This document shows positions 22,201 through 35,700 of a DNA stretch of 64,000 nt, piece after piece (position 1 is the first letter of the stretch; every line of letters begins with the position of its first letter). Made by a program: the position numbers and the translations under genes. A model generated the notes under the pieces. The model was not told where the DNA came from and did no database searches. It saw nothing but the letters and a program-made list of their open reading frames with translations. The stretch is from Gastrodia elata (taxonomy: Eukaryota > Streptophyta > Magnoliopsida > Asparagales > Orchidaceae): assembly GCA_016760335.1 (NCBI GenBank), contig CM028671.1, forward strand, positions 37,483,456 through 37,547,455. Reading direction: 5' to 3'.

Positions 22201-25200
22201 ACAATTGGCTCAACTCTTCCTTGAACCTGCGTTGGCGGGATGCTTCATGCACCCCACTTGGTTTCCCTTTGGGTTCTTAAAGATTGATTATACATATATT
22301 TTCCAAAATTCAATATGAAATTTGGTTTTTTGAGGAAATATTATTTTTTAATTAAAGTTTCAACTATATATTAATGGAGCAATTAAGAGGCCCTTTAAAT
22401 TTTAAAAATTCTTTTCATTTAGTGGCCTACGTTGGCGGGATGCTTCATGCACCCCACCTGGTTTCCCTTTGGGCTCTTAAAGATTGATTATACATATATT
22501 TTCCAAAATTCAATATGAAATTTGGTTTTTTGAGGAAATATTATTTTTTGACTAAAGTTTCAACTATATATTAATGGAGCAATTATGAGGCCCTTTAAAT
22601 TTTAAAAATTCTTTTCATTTAGTGGTTGGTCATTGTAACTCTCTTAATAGTTCAATTCATTGAGAATGTTATTAGTTTATTAAATTTATTTAGTATCCAC
22701 TTTTTAATTTTTGAATTAAGAGAGGATGTTATATAATTGTAGCAAATTTTGAAATTTGATTAAGAATGTTATTAGTTTTAGCTATAAATTAATTGAGCAA
22801 TTAAAAGGCCCTTTAAATATTAAAAATTCTTTTCATCAGTGATTGGTCATTGTAACTCTTAATAGTTCAATTCATAATGAATGTTACTAGTTTAATTAAA
22901 TTTCTTTAGTAGCCTTTTAATTTTGAATTCAAACATGTGAGGAGTAGGATGTTATATAATTGTAACAAAATTTGAGATTTGAGCAAGAATTATTTTGGTG
23001 CCTTTTTTCTCCTTTTTTTTTCTTCCTCATAAAAAGGTTGTGGTCTCACGTCTCTCTTTCTCCTTCTTTTTTGTTTCCTTTTTTTGAATCCCTTTTTCCA
23101 TCCTTGGTTTATTTTGTCCAACCCTCTATACATTTTATATTCTGTTTCCCAACTCCATATATTTCCCTTTTTTTAACATTCTCTTTTCCTTTCTTTCCCA
23201 TTTATAACTTGTCCTGTTTTGTTAATAAACGATCTTGGTTGTCTTCATGTCATAACTCTAGCCTTTTTCTTCGCATCACCGATCAAAATATTTTTTGCCT
23301 GCAGTTCAAGCAACATCATTTGCTATCTCAAAAACACTTGCTATATAAATCAACAACAATTTATGTTAAGAAGCATGTGTGTCTTGCACCTTTGTTTTCC
23401 ATTTTTCCCTACTAAAGATAGTCTCAAGGGTGATATACTGCCTTCTGCTGGCGTCAAAGCATTACGTTATATTTCTCATGATAATCTATAGATCCTTGTG
23501 TTTAATAATTCCATGTGATTCTTAATATAATACACATTTATTTTGGTTCTACATTTTTCTTAGAAAGATGTTCGTTAAGCAATTATTCTCCACAATGGGA
23601 TTTTAAATTCCTTCAACTAGGAATCACTCCTTTTAATGGTGTCAACTGCTACCACTTAGGAACCACTCCCTACAATTGTATAGCTACCTCTTCCACCTAG
23701 GAACCACTCCCTACAATGATATTGCTTAGGTAAGTCTAAGAGACATCAAATCTTTCAATCCTTCACCAAAGATGTATTTGTGAAAATGTCATAGTCAATC
23801 AAGCAACAATCAATCATCTTACTGTTAGACCAATGCAAATAGGGTCAAGTTGATTGATTTGAGTGGTTTATCGATTACCAAGTGCAGTTCAGTTTTAATT
23901 TTTGGTGAGGCCAGTTATCAATAGATGGTTTAGAAATGTTGATACATTACATAGAGAACACAAATATTTATAGCTGTTCAGTTTTATATGCTTACATCCA
24001 CTTTAATTCTGATAGTGCTTTTGCACTATGAAGAAAAAATACATTCAGGGTACAGTTCATAGGTGACTTAATTTACTTGAAAATTGCAGTTCTAAGAAAG
24101 TTACAAAATTTTAAATTTTAAGTAGAGATATTGTTCCAGAAATCCTTTTGGTCTCATAGAAATGAATATTTATAGCCCTATGATTTGTCATCATGTCATT
24201 TAACCATGCTGAGCTGACATGTTGTAATTGGTTTGACAGACAACAGTGCTGTTTCAGCTACAGCTATTGAGATCAGATATTTACAGTATATTCCTTTTTA
24301 AAAGTTGCATACTTATTTTCATATACTCACCTTTTTAACCATCAATTGAAGATGGTCATTTTCATCTGAATGGGACTAGATCCGAGTGTTATACAAAGAC
24401 ATGAGTTTTGGTATTTAATTATCAGGGTTAAAATTGATATTTTTAGTTGGTGACCATATGTACGAGTTGACAAGACCTATTTTATACACAATTAACCAGA
24501 GTAATATACAATTGGCACAATAAACAGTTATATTTGAAAAGTATCCGCCTTATGAGTAGAACAGGTGAAGACTTTGATTAATTATAAAAAAAATGCCTTA
24601 TAACACTTGCGCTTCAATAGATATTAGAAATATATACCATGCAATAAATTCGCTTGTCTGACAAACAATCTTCTCAAGGATGGATGAACCCAATGAATGA
24701 AACAATAGTATTTTTTGTTTTTTTTTCTGATGGTTCCTCATTTTTAAACATATTTTAGAAGTTAATATTCTATGAAAATTAGTTTGCATAGTTTCTGATT
24801 GTAACAGGTGAATCTTTTTACCTGACATTAGTTTTTTGAACATGAACTGTCTTTGATGTCTAGTGTTTTATCAAACTACTTCTTTCATGTTAAGAAATAG
24901 TTAAGACATGCTATTATCAGTTCTTACAACTTCCATGAAAGCATTTCTTACCCAGTTTCCTTTATATTTTGTCATACTCTGTAAAAATCATGTCCGTTGT
25001 ACATATATTGCCAATTTCAGTTTTATGGGTGATACACAATTCCTTTTTATGATTATAAAATTATTTTCTATTTTCTTTTGCTTATAATATCAATTGACAT
25101 TTCAGTATGTTACATTAGCCATCAGTCAAAACTGTGATCCTGTAAATAAGCTGTACTACTGCAATTTATTTGCACTCTCTAATGGCCTTCATGCCTTCAA

Positions 25201-28200
25201 AGGAAGCAAATGTATGCTTCCATTTGTCAAATTGGTTGATAATTTTGAAGCACGTTATGAAATTGTTGCTAATGATGATAGCGAATTCACTTTTTTGACT
25301 AATAAAGAATCTCCAAGGTATAAGTTAGTCCGTGTTGATCTCAGCAAACCTGAAATATGGACTGATATATTGCCGGAGGACCAAAGTGATGTGCTTGAGT
25401 CAGCTTATGCTGTTAATAAGAATCAGCTTTTGGTTTGTTATCTCAGTGATGTTAAGTATATCTTGCAAATTAGAGACCTAAAAACTGGTCAATTGCTACA
25501 CGGTTTGCCAATAGATATAGGAACAGTTACTGGAATCTCAGGCAAGCGCAAAGATACTGAGATTTTCATTGGTTTCACCAGCTTTCTCACACCAAAAACT
25601 ATATATAAGTGCAACTTGTCTGCTGAAGTCCCTGCATTGGAAGTGTTTCGTGAGGTTTCTGTTCCTGGATTTAATAGAGATTATTTTCAGGTTGAACAGG
25701 TAAAGTTTTTGTACCATTTCTTCTCTAAGTTGAGAATATATTTCTACTTTTCTCTTTGTTTAAAGAAAGATCTGCACCTTTTTTTCAGATGTGTAAAATG
25801 TTTTCTGTTAACGAACAGTGAAGATTGTTTGCCTTATCTTTCATCTGTTTCTCAGGTTTTTGCTATTAGTAAAGATGGAACCAAGATTCCAATGTTCATT
25901 GTATCAAGAAAAGGCATCACTCTAGATGGATCACACTCCACATTATTATATGGTTATGGTGGTTTCAACATTAGCCTGACACCGTATTTTAGTGTAGAGC
26001 GGATTGTTCTTGCTAAAAATTTAGGTTTTGTGTTTTGTGTAGCAAATATTCGTGGTGGGGGTGAGTATGGTGAAGAATGGCATAAGTCTGGGTCACTTTC
26101 AAATAAACAAAATTGCTTTGATGACTTTATAGCCGCATCTGAATTTCTTATCTTAAATGGTTATACCAATTCCAAAAGGTTATGCATTGAAGGTGGTAGC
26201 AATGGTGGACTGCTAATTGCTGCATGCATAAATCAGGTTTGTTATTAGTGCTAGTTATGATTGTTATTATTTATTTTGCAGTTCAGTTAATAATGAATAT
26301 TCTTAACTTTTCATATGCCAATTTATGTGTCTATTTTGCTTTACTTCAAGTATTTTGTTTGTAGCGGCCTGATCTTTTTGGTTGTGCCATTGCTCATGTT
26401 GGGGTTATGGACATGCTGCGGTTCCACAAATTCACAATAGGTTAGTGCTTAGTGCTCATTTTAATTACAACTATGATCTTTAACTCTTCTTATTATTATT
26501 GATTAGTGTTTTTCTATTATTCAGGCCATGCATGGACATCTGATTTTGGTTGTTCAGATACCAAGGATGGTTTCCAATGGCTTATTAAGTATGAAAATTT
26601 ATATTTAGTTGTGTGACCTTTTTAAGAACATCACATTTTTTTATGGCTGCCATGCATACATATTTTGTGTATCATGTGAAATTTGTTAGCTGTTTCATCG
26701 GGTATATCACCTGAGTTGTTATAAAAAACATTAGGAGATTCATAACGAGCATATCAATTTCCTTGTTTCATAATCCTTTGCCTGCAGCCAATCATTCTTT
26801 GGCCACCAATAGAAATTCGATCATAGGGATGATATTTCCATAGTCAAAGATATTCTGTATCTATGATGAGCCTATTAATTAGGTTTAAAGAAGTTAATGG
26901 TTGAAAGTATTCATATTTCATAATGTTTCTCATTCTAAAGAATTCACGCCTGCCTGTAGAAAAGGGGATTGATGAGAATAATTCTCTAGGTCATATTTGC
27001 TGATGACAAATAATGCACCATGGTGCATATGCCCCTTTGAATCCGTAGCGCACTATGCATGGCATAGCACACACCATTTGAAAGATTTCTTCAAAGTTAC
27101 AAAAATAATAGAAAATAAGAATTTAATTAGTTAAACATTTAAACTAAGGCTGTTTTGAGATGAGATATATGTCAATAGAATAAATATTTTTTATGACTAG
27201 TTAACTACAACTATGACAAATTAAATTTTAATCCCAATTAGTGGGGTTGGACACATGAATCATTTGTCTCAAGTATGCTCAATCAACTAATTGCCCCCTT
27301 GTTAAACATCCAATATTTGAGATTATTTCTAATAGTTTATTGGCAAGCTTTTTAGTTTTTCCTCTACCCCTTTTAATAGCCCCCTTGTTAAACATCCAAT
27401 TTATGAGATTATTTCGAATTGTTTAATGGCAAGCTTCTTAGTTTTTCCTCTACCTCTTTTAATAGAGGTAAATTTCATTAACTTAATTCTCTTCATCAGG
27501 GCATCTAATGATCTGCACTTGATATGCTCAAAACATTTAAGAAAATTTTTCTGAGTTTATCTTCAATTGGAGCTATTCCAATAATATCATGAATGTACTC
27601 ATTCTCATCATATCTCCAAGTGTACCTACTTAATATCCTCATTTTGCAATTCTTATTTTATCAGAATGCTTCTACCTTGTAGGTTAACATTGTACCTCAT
27701 ATGCCTTTACTGGTCTTATGTTCTATAAAACTTTAAGTTTGGGTGGAATATTTTGATTGCACAACACCTTGAAAGTGCTCCACCAAGTCATCCAATTTAC
27801 TTGGATTTTGTAGATCACGCTGCTTTCAACTTTGCTATCATTTTGTATGATTTAACCAAAATGATTGAATATTTAATTCTCTTGACAATATGATCTTTAA
27901 TATTGCAACTTTTATTATAATTAATTTTTTTGAGCATCTGGAACTATGTTCTTTTTAGTATTTTTTCTCTAGTGTTTAGGGATGAAGCTTTTGTAGATAA
28001 ATCTTGAACTATCTTCTCTTGAACAAATCTTTTGACAGTTTTGTCTACTAGACTCTTCTTTATGAGCCTCTACTAGGAGATTTTGATTCTCTCCTGCTGT
28101 CTCCCAAAGGATCACTTCTCTACGTAATCTATGCCACACAGCTTCAGTGTGCCCTGCTCCCACGGTTTGATATTCCAGCATGCAAAAGGTTTTATTATAT

Positions 28201-29440
28201 GACTCCCTGGCTCCCTGTCGGATTTATTCTGAAATATCCTAGGCAACGTCATTTGAAGAGTTTATTTAGGTCCCACATTAAAGCCGATGTGATTTCTTAG
28301 AGCAATCCATGATCACAACATTGCCAACACAAAACTGGAACCATACATTGTCCCAAGTAGGCGAAGAGGTGAGAAGAACTGGAAGCTAACACATCGCAAT
28401 CATTGATTTGGCAAATGAATGCATCAGTCATCAACATCCTCCCTTTTCAGATGGCTTCATAATCTTCTCATGCAAAGACACCAATGCTTTTGCCTCCTTG
28501 TATGCCATTTGCACTACATTCAAGTTTGCATTTTCTTTCTGGCTCGTCGGCTCCGCCTAAGCACTCTCCATGCTTCATCATGCTAGTTTCCTCACCTCTC
28601 GGTCTGGTTTTCCTTGAAGGATGACATGCGGCATAAATAAGAGTGGACATGAACTTTGCCTTTCCCTCTCCCTAGTTTTCTCTTTAGCCCTCTCCCGATC
28701 CCATATTTGCCGTAATTAAATATGAGCTTTCAGGTTGCTCAAAGATTTGTGTTAATAACTTGGCATGATTCTTTTGAAAGAAGGCCTAATTTTGTAGTGC
28801 CATTTTGTGTTTTGCAGATACTCGCCTCTTCATAACGTGAAGAGACCATTTGAGATGTCTTCTGATTCATCTAGTCAGTACCCTCCAACCATGCTGCTAA
28901 CAGCGGATCATGATGATCGTGTAGTGTCCCTGCACTCATTAAAATTGTTGGCAGTAAGTAGCCATTGCTTAGAACCACATCCCTCTTTCCTCTTTTTTTT
29001 TTTTTCACAAGTTAAACTAAGTCAATTTAATCTTTGCTTAAACATGGATCAACTAATTTCAACTAAAATTTTCTTGAAGCTCCAAATAACTCCAGTTTAA
29101 ATCAGCTAAAACCTAAACCAAATTATATAAATCTTTGCGTCTCTGATGTTAGACCATGCAATATGTACTCTGTACGAGCCTGGAGAACAGTCCACAGAAG
29201 AATCCCATCATTGCTCGCATTGATCACAAGTCTGGCCACGGAGATGGTCGGTCCACACAGAAATTGGTTTGCTCACTCACCTGGCTCTATATTTTGAATG
29301 GTACCTGATTTTTGCTGCAGTTTTTCCGTCTTCTTATTTCTTCAAAATGCCCTTCTCTTGCTCTATATATACAGATTGACGAGGCTGCTGACCGATATGG
29401 CTTCGCTGCAAAGATGATGGGAGTTACCTGGATTGATTAA
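19203..29440 (+). CDS. POP: Prolyl oligopeptidase (S9A serine peptidase), 12 exons
   Basis: Cuts short peptides after proline; the plant enzymes are cytosolic, and no signal peptide is seen. Proposed exons: 19203-19312, 19405-19624, 19696-19896, 19985-20055, 20139-20301, 25106-25699, 25856-26236, 26365-26440, 26525-26588, 28818-28953, 29153-29266, 29375-29440, all bounded by GT-AG and in frame, totalling 731 residues, the usual family length. The N-terminal region includes DDYHG and DPYRW, followed by the beta-propeller part and then the alpha/beta hydrolase. The nucleophile is Ser568 in GGSNGG; Asp659 (ADHDDR) and His701 (SGHGDG) complete the triad. NIRGGGEYGEEWH (517-529) is also kept. The start is the first ATG fitting the plant family N-terminus. 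Residue 195 is Asn where Lys is common, at the exon 4/5 joint. The gene looks functional despite repeats in introns 5 and 9. Confidence 0.95.
22145..22275 (+). mobile_element. Decayed SINE-like fragment in intron 5
   Basis: The order GCCATTGTTGTGTTGCC, then CAATTGGCTC, then CCTGCGTTGGCGGGATGCTTCATGCACCCC and a final TTTCCCTTT resembles the 3' body of plant Au-type SINEs, which end near GCGGGAGCTT...GCACCGGG...CCCTTT. It is strongly diverged; the identification is from memory of the family layout. Confidence 0.4.
22231..22630 (+). repeat. 200-bp tandem duplication in intron 5
   Basis: GTTGGCGGGATGCTTCATGC occurs at 22231 and 22431, and the 200 bp after each are nearly identical, ending in CTTTTCATTTAGTGG. 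A partial third copy of the end is near 22790-22860. It begins within the SINE-like tail, and high identity makes it younger than the SINE. Confidence 0.9.
26589..28817 (+). other. Intron 9 of the oligopeptidase gene (2.2 kb)
   Basis: GT at 26589 and AG at 28816-28817. It holds a LINE fragment and a direct duplication at about 27285-27465 (unit about 87 bp, CCCCCTTGTTAAACATCCAA). The stretch 28.2-28.7 kb is more GC-rich, with a 60-codon minus-strand frame of unknown origin. Confidence 0.75.
27230..27870 (-). mobile_element. Decayed RTE-type LINE, 3' reverse-transcriptase end
   Basis: In minus sense this resembles the C-terminal coding end of plant RTE LINEs. Antisense landmarks in order are GGGCATCTAATGATCTGCAC, TCTTCAATTGGAGC, GGTTAACATTGTACC, TGGTCTTATG and TATAAAACTTTAAGTTTG. 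Many indels and stops make it non-coding now. No intact motif can be cited, so the call rests on the order of these landmarks. Confidence 0.55.
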
Positions 29441-30242
29441 CTTTTTTGCTTGGAAGATTGCGTCGCCTGAAATAGATGGAGTTTCTACTGGCGAATTATT
29501 TTATTTTACTTCAGCCTGATGATGCACCTACTGCTGGTACGGAGACTGCTTTGTGACGGTATTTGTCCTGCATTTACAAAACGTACACCCACTTCCTTTT
29601 AAAATTAAAGAAGGAGCATTTCCTTCTAAAGTGCACTTTACAGAGCACACATTATGGACGTAATGCTTGTGTTTTCTTATTGCACCGCTCAATAAGAACG
29701 TGAATTTTCTTTAAATTTGAACTATGATTTCGAAAATGTTTATTTGAACAATTAAGAAATAACTCAGAAATAATTCAGGCAAATAAAATCTTTTTATAGT
29801 ATGGATAATATTTAGTTGACTCATGGGAGTCTTTGCCTGTGTTAGTTTTTTTTTTCTTTTGTTTACAAATAGCCCTTTTGCTAGAGATTTTTCAAAAATG
29901 AAATCTGCAATGTTTTTTCGTAAGAGGCTAGAATTGTAGTTTACAATTAGTGAGCTATATTGTTAATGAGAGCATGTCATATTTACGTATTGGATGGGTA
30001 GTTTTTTGTGTCCATTCCCCTCGTAGCATTGACCTAAGCATTAGGAGGGTGCTATGTTGAGCGATGGGTAGTGTTTTGTTCTATTTTGTGGGGACTATGA
30101 TCTCATTTATGGGAGTTTCGCCTTTCCTTTATAAGGACTTCAAATTCTTGTTTCTGTTTTGTTGTGCTCTCTTATGTAGGAGGGGGGCGATAGCTCATAA
30201 GTTAGTAGTGACCTAGACCCATATTGATTTATAAAAATTTTA

Positions 30243-30282
<40 letters not shown>

Positions 30283-31247
30283 TTTTTATTTAAAATATGC
30301 TCTAATAAGTATCACACCATTCTCATTAATATTCGTTATAGAGGTAGAAAACATAGCGCATAAAATAAGGGTTTTGTTAACAAAAAATTAGGGTTTTTGT
30401 TATTGCCAACCTAGTGTTATTCTTAATTCTAAACTTGGAAGGTTGATAATTAGAATTATCGAGATCTAGAACATTGTTTTAAGTTTCTTATTTACAGAAA
30501 GCTTTGGGTTTTCTAAAAATGCAATGCTCTGTATAATGAACTTGCATGTTTGAATATCCTTATTAATCTAGGTCATTATCAACTTTTTTGGTTCATATTT
30601 ATGGAGCTAGAAGTTTTGTAACTACAAACTTTACTTGACAGAGCCCTCATTTATTCTATTCATGCCCATTCCTTAAAATGGGCTAAATTACTTCAAATCA
30701 AGCTATAAAACCACAAAACTAAGTCCCCTATCATATCTATACATGTAAGATATATTTTAAGAGCTTTCTCAAACATATATGCAATAGAAAATTAAGAAAC
30801 TACACAAGTTATAACTTTAATTTTTACTAGATTACACATTAATTTTTTAAGGATCCAAGTAAATGAGAGAACCTATCAAGATTTAAGCTCTTGAACTGGA
30901 GGAGAAGAGGAGAAACTAGCTACAAGCTTACGAACGACATACTAATGAGGTCTCACAAAAATAATTGTTGTTGGCTAACCCTCCATGAGCTCTCCAAACC
31001 CTGGTCCTTGCTTGCTTGAATGTAGAGAGGATGAGAGAGAGAGAGAACGCTCTTTGGGACATTCCTTCAGTAAGTTTTTCGTATTCTCTTTCTCTTTTCT
31101 TTTTGCATAATCTTGTGTAAGAAATCATGATGCTCTTGAGAATAAAAATCATGAATGTTTGTGATATATTTTTAATGACAGTCTAAACCCTCATTTACAG
31201 GAGAGTTAGGCTAGATATATGTAGTAGATTTTTCTATACAATTGTAA
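29441..31247. other. 3' flank of the oligopeptidase gene
   Basis: The first 200-300 bases probably form the 3' UTR; no clear single polyadenylation signal can be picked. An AT microsatellite lies at about 30246-30275. The rest is AT-rich without a recognisable frame, apart from a GA-rich patch near 31.03 kb. Confidence 0.4.
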
Positions 31248-31248
31248 C

Positions 31249-31481
31249 AATCCAGGGTAATCAAATTTTATTAGTCTATTTAATCTAAAAATCTCTCCCA
31301 TAGCCTCTAATAGTCACTAAGATCCTACCCCTAAATATTAGGTCAATTTGGAAGTCATTGAATAAATTAAATATTTTAATCAATTTAAAGGAAAATAAGA
31401 AAATTATTTTAACATCCAATCAAAAATTTGATTGCATTTTTAAATTTCTCACACCCAATTTAGCTAATGTTGAATTTAGGG
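31249..31481 (+). mobile_element. Family-1 LTR start fragment (J)
   Basis: It begins TGTAACAATCCAGGG and runs through the family's early LTR landmarks (a CAATCAAAAATTTGATTGCA stretch, then CTCACACCCAATTTAGC) as in A (945-1250) and I (61557 on). It stops abruptly at about 31481 where the truncated copia LTR begins. Confidence 0.6.
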
Positions 31482-31848
31482 GTGCAAGAGAGCTCTTGTA
31501 TGTGAAGGAAATTCTATTCAAGCAGTGGCTGCTATTTCTCTCCTTCATCTTATGATAAGAGCTAGTGTTCCTTATTAAGGTGAAGCTCTTTGTAACTATG
31601 TATTCTTCAAGATTCATAGTGAAAGTTTTTGTGTGTTGTGATTTCGTGATTTTTCCTATTCTTGAATTTTTCACTGAAATCTTTATCTTTCGATGTGCTT
31701 TGTAATTTTGATGCATGCATGTGCTGTGATCTTTATATTGTTGTGTTTGTGATTTCATATATTACTTGGTAATCCTCAATGCATCCCTGATCATCGAGTG
31801 CGCTCAAATCACTTCAACTGTAGTGTGTACTCTCGGTCGTCTCCAACA
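31482..31848 (+). repeat. Copia 5' LTR, left-truncated
   Basis: It aligns with 36455-36820 from GTGYAAGAGAGCTCTTG to the shared end TCTCCAACA. The first part of the LTR (equivalent to 35870-36454) is missing and family-1 sequence abuts directly. Confidence 0.9.
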
Positions 31849-31850
31849 TG

Positions 31851-31862
31851 TGGTATCAAAGA
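31851..31862 (+). promoter_or_regulatory. Copia primer-binding site
   Basis: TGGTATCAAAGA lies two bases after the 5' LTR end. It is one change from TGGTATCAGAGC, which pairs with initiator methionine tRNA in plant copia elements. Confidence 0.8.
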
Positions 31863-31908
31863 GATATGTTCCTTGTTGATTCTAGAGTTTGCTATTTGAG
31901 TGTGGGCA

Positions 31909-32735
31909 ATGGCCGACGAGATAAGACAGATAAAAAAGTTCAACAGCACAAACTTTGCGTTCTGGAAAATGCAAATGAAAGATTTGCTCTATCAAAATAA
32001 GTTGTATCAACCATTAAGTGGAGCCGACAGAAAACCAGTGACTATAACTAATGAAGAATGGGAGGTTCTTGATAGAACTGCATTGGGTTTGATTTGTTTA
32101 TCATTATTTTTTTCTGTTGCATTTAATATTGTTAATGAGAAAACTATTGTATATCTCATGGATGCCTTGACAAAAATGTATGAGAAGCCCTCGGCTTTTC
32201 AAATGAAGAGACTGCTCAATATTAAGATGATTGATGGCTGTTCAGTGACTGAATATCTCAATGGGTTCAACACTGTGATGAGCCAGTTGAGTTCGGTGGG
32301 CATTGATTTTGATGACAAAGTCCGAGTTCTATTATTCCTCTCATCATTGCTAGACAGTTGGATGGGCTGATTACAGCCATCAGTAATTCGTTAGGAAATG
32401 CGTCATTGAAATTCAATGACAATGTTGGGCTAGTGATGAACGAAGAGGTGTGGAAGAGATCCCATGAGGAGGCATCTACTTTAGCACTGAATGCTGAAAT
32501 CAGAGGAAGATATGCAGACTGAAGGCATAATAGAAACAAGTCTATGTCTAGACGAGGAAAAATCAAGACCCGGAAAAGTAAAATCGGATTGCTAGAACTG
32601 TGGTAAGGCATGTCACTTCCAGAAAGACTGCCCTATTCTAAAGAAGCCAAGTGGTGGGAGCAAAGTCATGTGCCCCACTAGGAATATTTCAGCTGAAGAG
32701 GATCTGGATGCATTGATCCTCTCATTTGTCAACAC
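31909..32735 (+). pseudogene. Copia gag (UBN2/DUF4219 type) with zinc knuckle, broken
   Basis: The start MADEIRQIKKFNSTNFAFWK and the W-x-M and Y/L-rich pattern are typical of copia gag. The frame runs to 32370, where a single-base shift near 32365 breaks it; the next frame continues the family sequence and is stopped again near 32521. A CCHC knuckle (C-x2-C-x4-H-x4-C) is readable at 32590-32631 but contains a stop in its first loop. Gag would form the RNA-packaging particle; this copy cannot. Confidence 0.85.
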
Positions 32736-32739
32736 AGAG

Positions 32740-35700
32740 TCTTAGATGGTGGACTCGGGCACAAATTTTCATGCCACTCATATTAAGGGTGCATTCAAGA
32801 ATTACACAAATGGTGACTTGGGTAAGGTATACCTTGGAGATAATAAGGCATGTGAGATCATGAAAAATGTGATGTGGATGTTCAGGTACCAAGCAACACT
32901 GTTTGGAAGCTCAAAGATGTTGTACACGTGTTGTGGCTAAAGATGAACCTTATTTCAGTAAGCCAGCTAGTCAGGGAAGGCTACAGCACATGCTTTACAA
33001 GGGATTCGTGGAACGTCACCATGGGTGCACTCATTGCATGGGGCAACATGGAAGGTACACTTTACCTGATCAATAAAGTGTATGATTTTATTGCAGCTGC
33101 AGAATAGATAGACGTAGGTCTATGGCACCAGAGGCTTGGCCATATGAGCCAGAGGGATTTGAAATCTGTACAGTCAATGGGAAGACTTCAAGGAATGAAA
33201 TCAATAGACTTGAATTTCTGTGAAGACTTGTGTGCTGAGCAAGTAGAAGAAGGTTTCATTCTCCGAAGTTGGAGGAAAGCTGAAAGGCAAAAAACTCGAG
33301 TTGGTGCATACAAATGCATGGGGGCTAGTTCCTACCTCTTCCATAGGTGAAGCCACAGATTTCGTCACCTTCATTGATGACCACACTAGGAAGGTATTAA
33401 TTTACTTTCTAAAACATAATTCTAATGCATTGATGTGTTTGATGTGTTTAATGTGTTTGGAAAGTGGTTAGTTTTGGTGGAGAATGAGACATGATTGAAG
33501 CTTAAGTGTTTGAGATCCGATAATGGCGATGACTATTGTTATAGGGAGTTCAAGAAGTTCTGTATCTTGAAAGGTATTAAGAGGGAATTTACAGTTCCAA
33601 GAACACTACAACAAAATGATGTTGCAGAGCGGATGAACAGAACAATCATAGAAAGAGCCAGTAGCATGATATTGCATGCAAGTCTCCCAAAACAGTTATG
33701 GGCTGAAGGTGTTAACACATTTGTTTATCTAATTAATCGGGGACCTTCCATACCCTTAAATGAAGGGATTCTCGAGGAGGCTTGGAGCGGAAAGAATGTG
33801 GAACTAAACCACCTCAAGGTATTTAGTTGTTTATTTTATGTGCATATTGATGCAGAATCAATGAGCAAACTTGATGCAAATGCGATCAAGTGCACATTCA
33901 TTGGACATAACGCGGACGAGTTCGGTTACAGATTATGGGACAACCAGAACCAGAATGTCATCAGAAGCAAGGTTGTTACTTAAAAGTGAAATGTACAAAG
34001 ATTGTATTGGAGTCGGGGCTGATTCCAAGGATGCTTCAGATTGTGAGCCCCAGTACATTGAAATTAATGACAGCGTTGAGCTAAATGTAGGCGTACATGA
34101 AGATGCTCAGGAGGGTGCTAAAGCTGAACCACAAACACCCATGTTGTGGAGATTCACAAGAAGCACAAGACCGCCACAGAAGTACTCTCATTCTTTATTT
34201 TATCTATATAATTAACGGATGATAGTATCAGAAAGTTTTGAAGAGGCACTTCAAGTAGAAGATGCAATCAAGTGGGAGTCTATCATGAATGATGAAATGA
34301 CATCACTCTTGTCAAATATGACATGGGAGTTGGCACCTTTACCAGCTGGGAAGAAAGTGGATTTATCGGGTGCAGGAAGAACCGGATGGGAGCAAATGCT
34401 AAAAGGTGAGGCTTAGTAAAGGGCTTCTAGCAGCGGCATGGTATTGACTATAGTGAGATCTTCGCCCCAGTTATGAAGTTGACAATCATTAGGGTTGTGT
34501 TAAACATTGTTGGAATTGAGGATTTGCATATGGAGCAAATGAATGTCAAAATTATATTTCTTCATTGAGAGCTAGAGGAATAATTGTACATGCAACAACC
34601 TGATGGGTACAATGCTCAAGAGAAAGAATAAGGTGAGCTTATGTTCAAACTCAAGAATAGCCTCTATGGCTTGAAGCAAATGCCTAGGCAATAGTATAAA
34701 AAAATTCAACAGGTTCATGTCTGAGTGGGTACAAGAGGTGCCAGGTAGATCACTATTGCTACATAAAACAATGCAAGCCCTCCTACATCATTCAATTGTT
34801 ATATGTGGATGATATGTTGATCGCAGAATTGAACATGAAGGAGATAAGGATGCTGAAGGAGTTGATGTCAAGGGAGTTTGACATGAAGGACTTAGGGCCG
34901 ACCAAGCAGATTATTGGGATAATAATCAATAGGGAGAGAAGTGCGGGAATTTTGAAATTGTCTTAGAAAGACTATATTGAAAAGGTGTCGAAAAGATTCA
35001 ACATGAGCGAGACAAAGCCTGTTAACACTCCCTTAGTAAGTCACTTCAGCTTATCAAAATATCATATGCCGAAATCTGAAGAGGAGAATGAACATATGCT
35101 AAAGGTTTCTTATGCTTCAGTAGTTGGAAGCTTGAAGTGCGCGATAATCTGCACGAGACCAAATATTGCCCATGTAGTGGGAGTGGTTAGCAGATTCATG
35201 GGAAACCCAGGGAAGCACCATTAGGACATGGTCAAGTGGATATTGAGGTATTTAAAAGGTACAGCGAGCAAAGCACTTTGCTTTAGTAGATCTGACATTT
35301 CTCTACAGGGCTATGTAGACTCAGATATTGAAAGTGATGTTGATAGTCAGAGGAGCACTACTGGATATGTGTATACATTGAGAAGTACAACGATGAGCTG
35401 AATTTCCAAGCTACAAAACATCGTTGCTCTATCTACCACGGAGGCGGAGTACGCACCATTATAGAGGCAAGTAAGAGAGATGATCTAGTTGAAGAGTTTT
35501 ATGGCGGAATTGGGCAAGGAGCAGGAGGATGCGAAGCTCTATAGTGATAATATGAGCGCTATTCACTTCATTAAGAATGCATCATTTCATGCAGGACAAA
35601 GCACATACAACTTTGGTACCATTTCATCAGAACACTTTTGGAAGAAGGATAATTAGGGTTGGAGAAGATTCATACTTCTCAGAATCTCACTGATATGCTT

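Larger units (their letters stand above)
20302..25105 (+). other. Intron 5 of the oligopeptidase gene (4.8 kb)
   Basis: GT at 20302 and AG at 25104-25105. It is AT-rich and expanded by repeats (SINE-like piece, 200-bp duplication). The open frames at 22.97-23.70 and 24.60-24.84 kb show no family match and are read as chance. Confidence 0.8.

Noticed and set aside
22972..23700. Open frames inside intron 5 as extra exons
   Set aside because: Pyrimidine-rich low-complexity translation, no match to the oligopeptidase, which is continuous from exon 5 to exon 6 without them.
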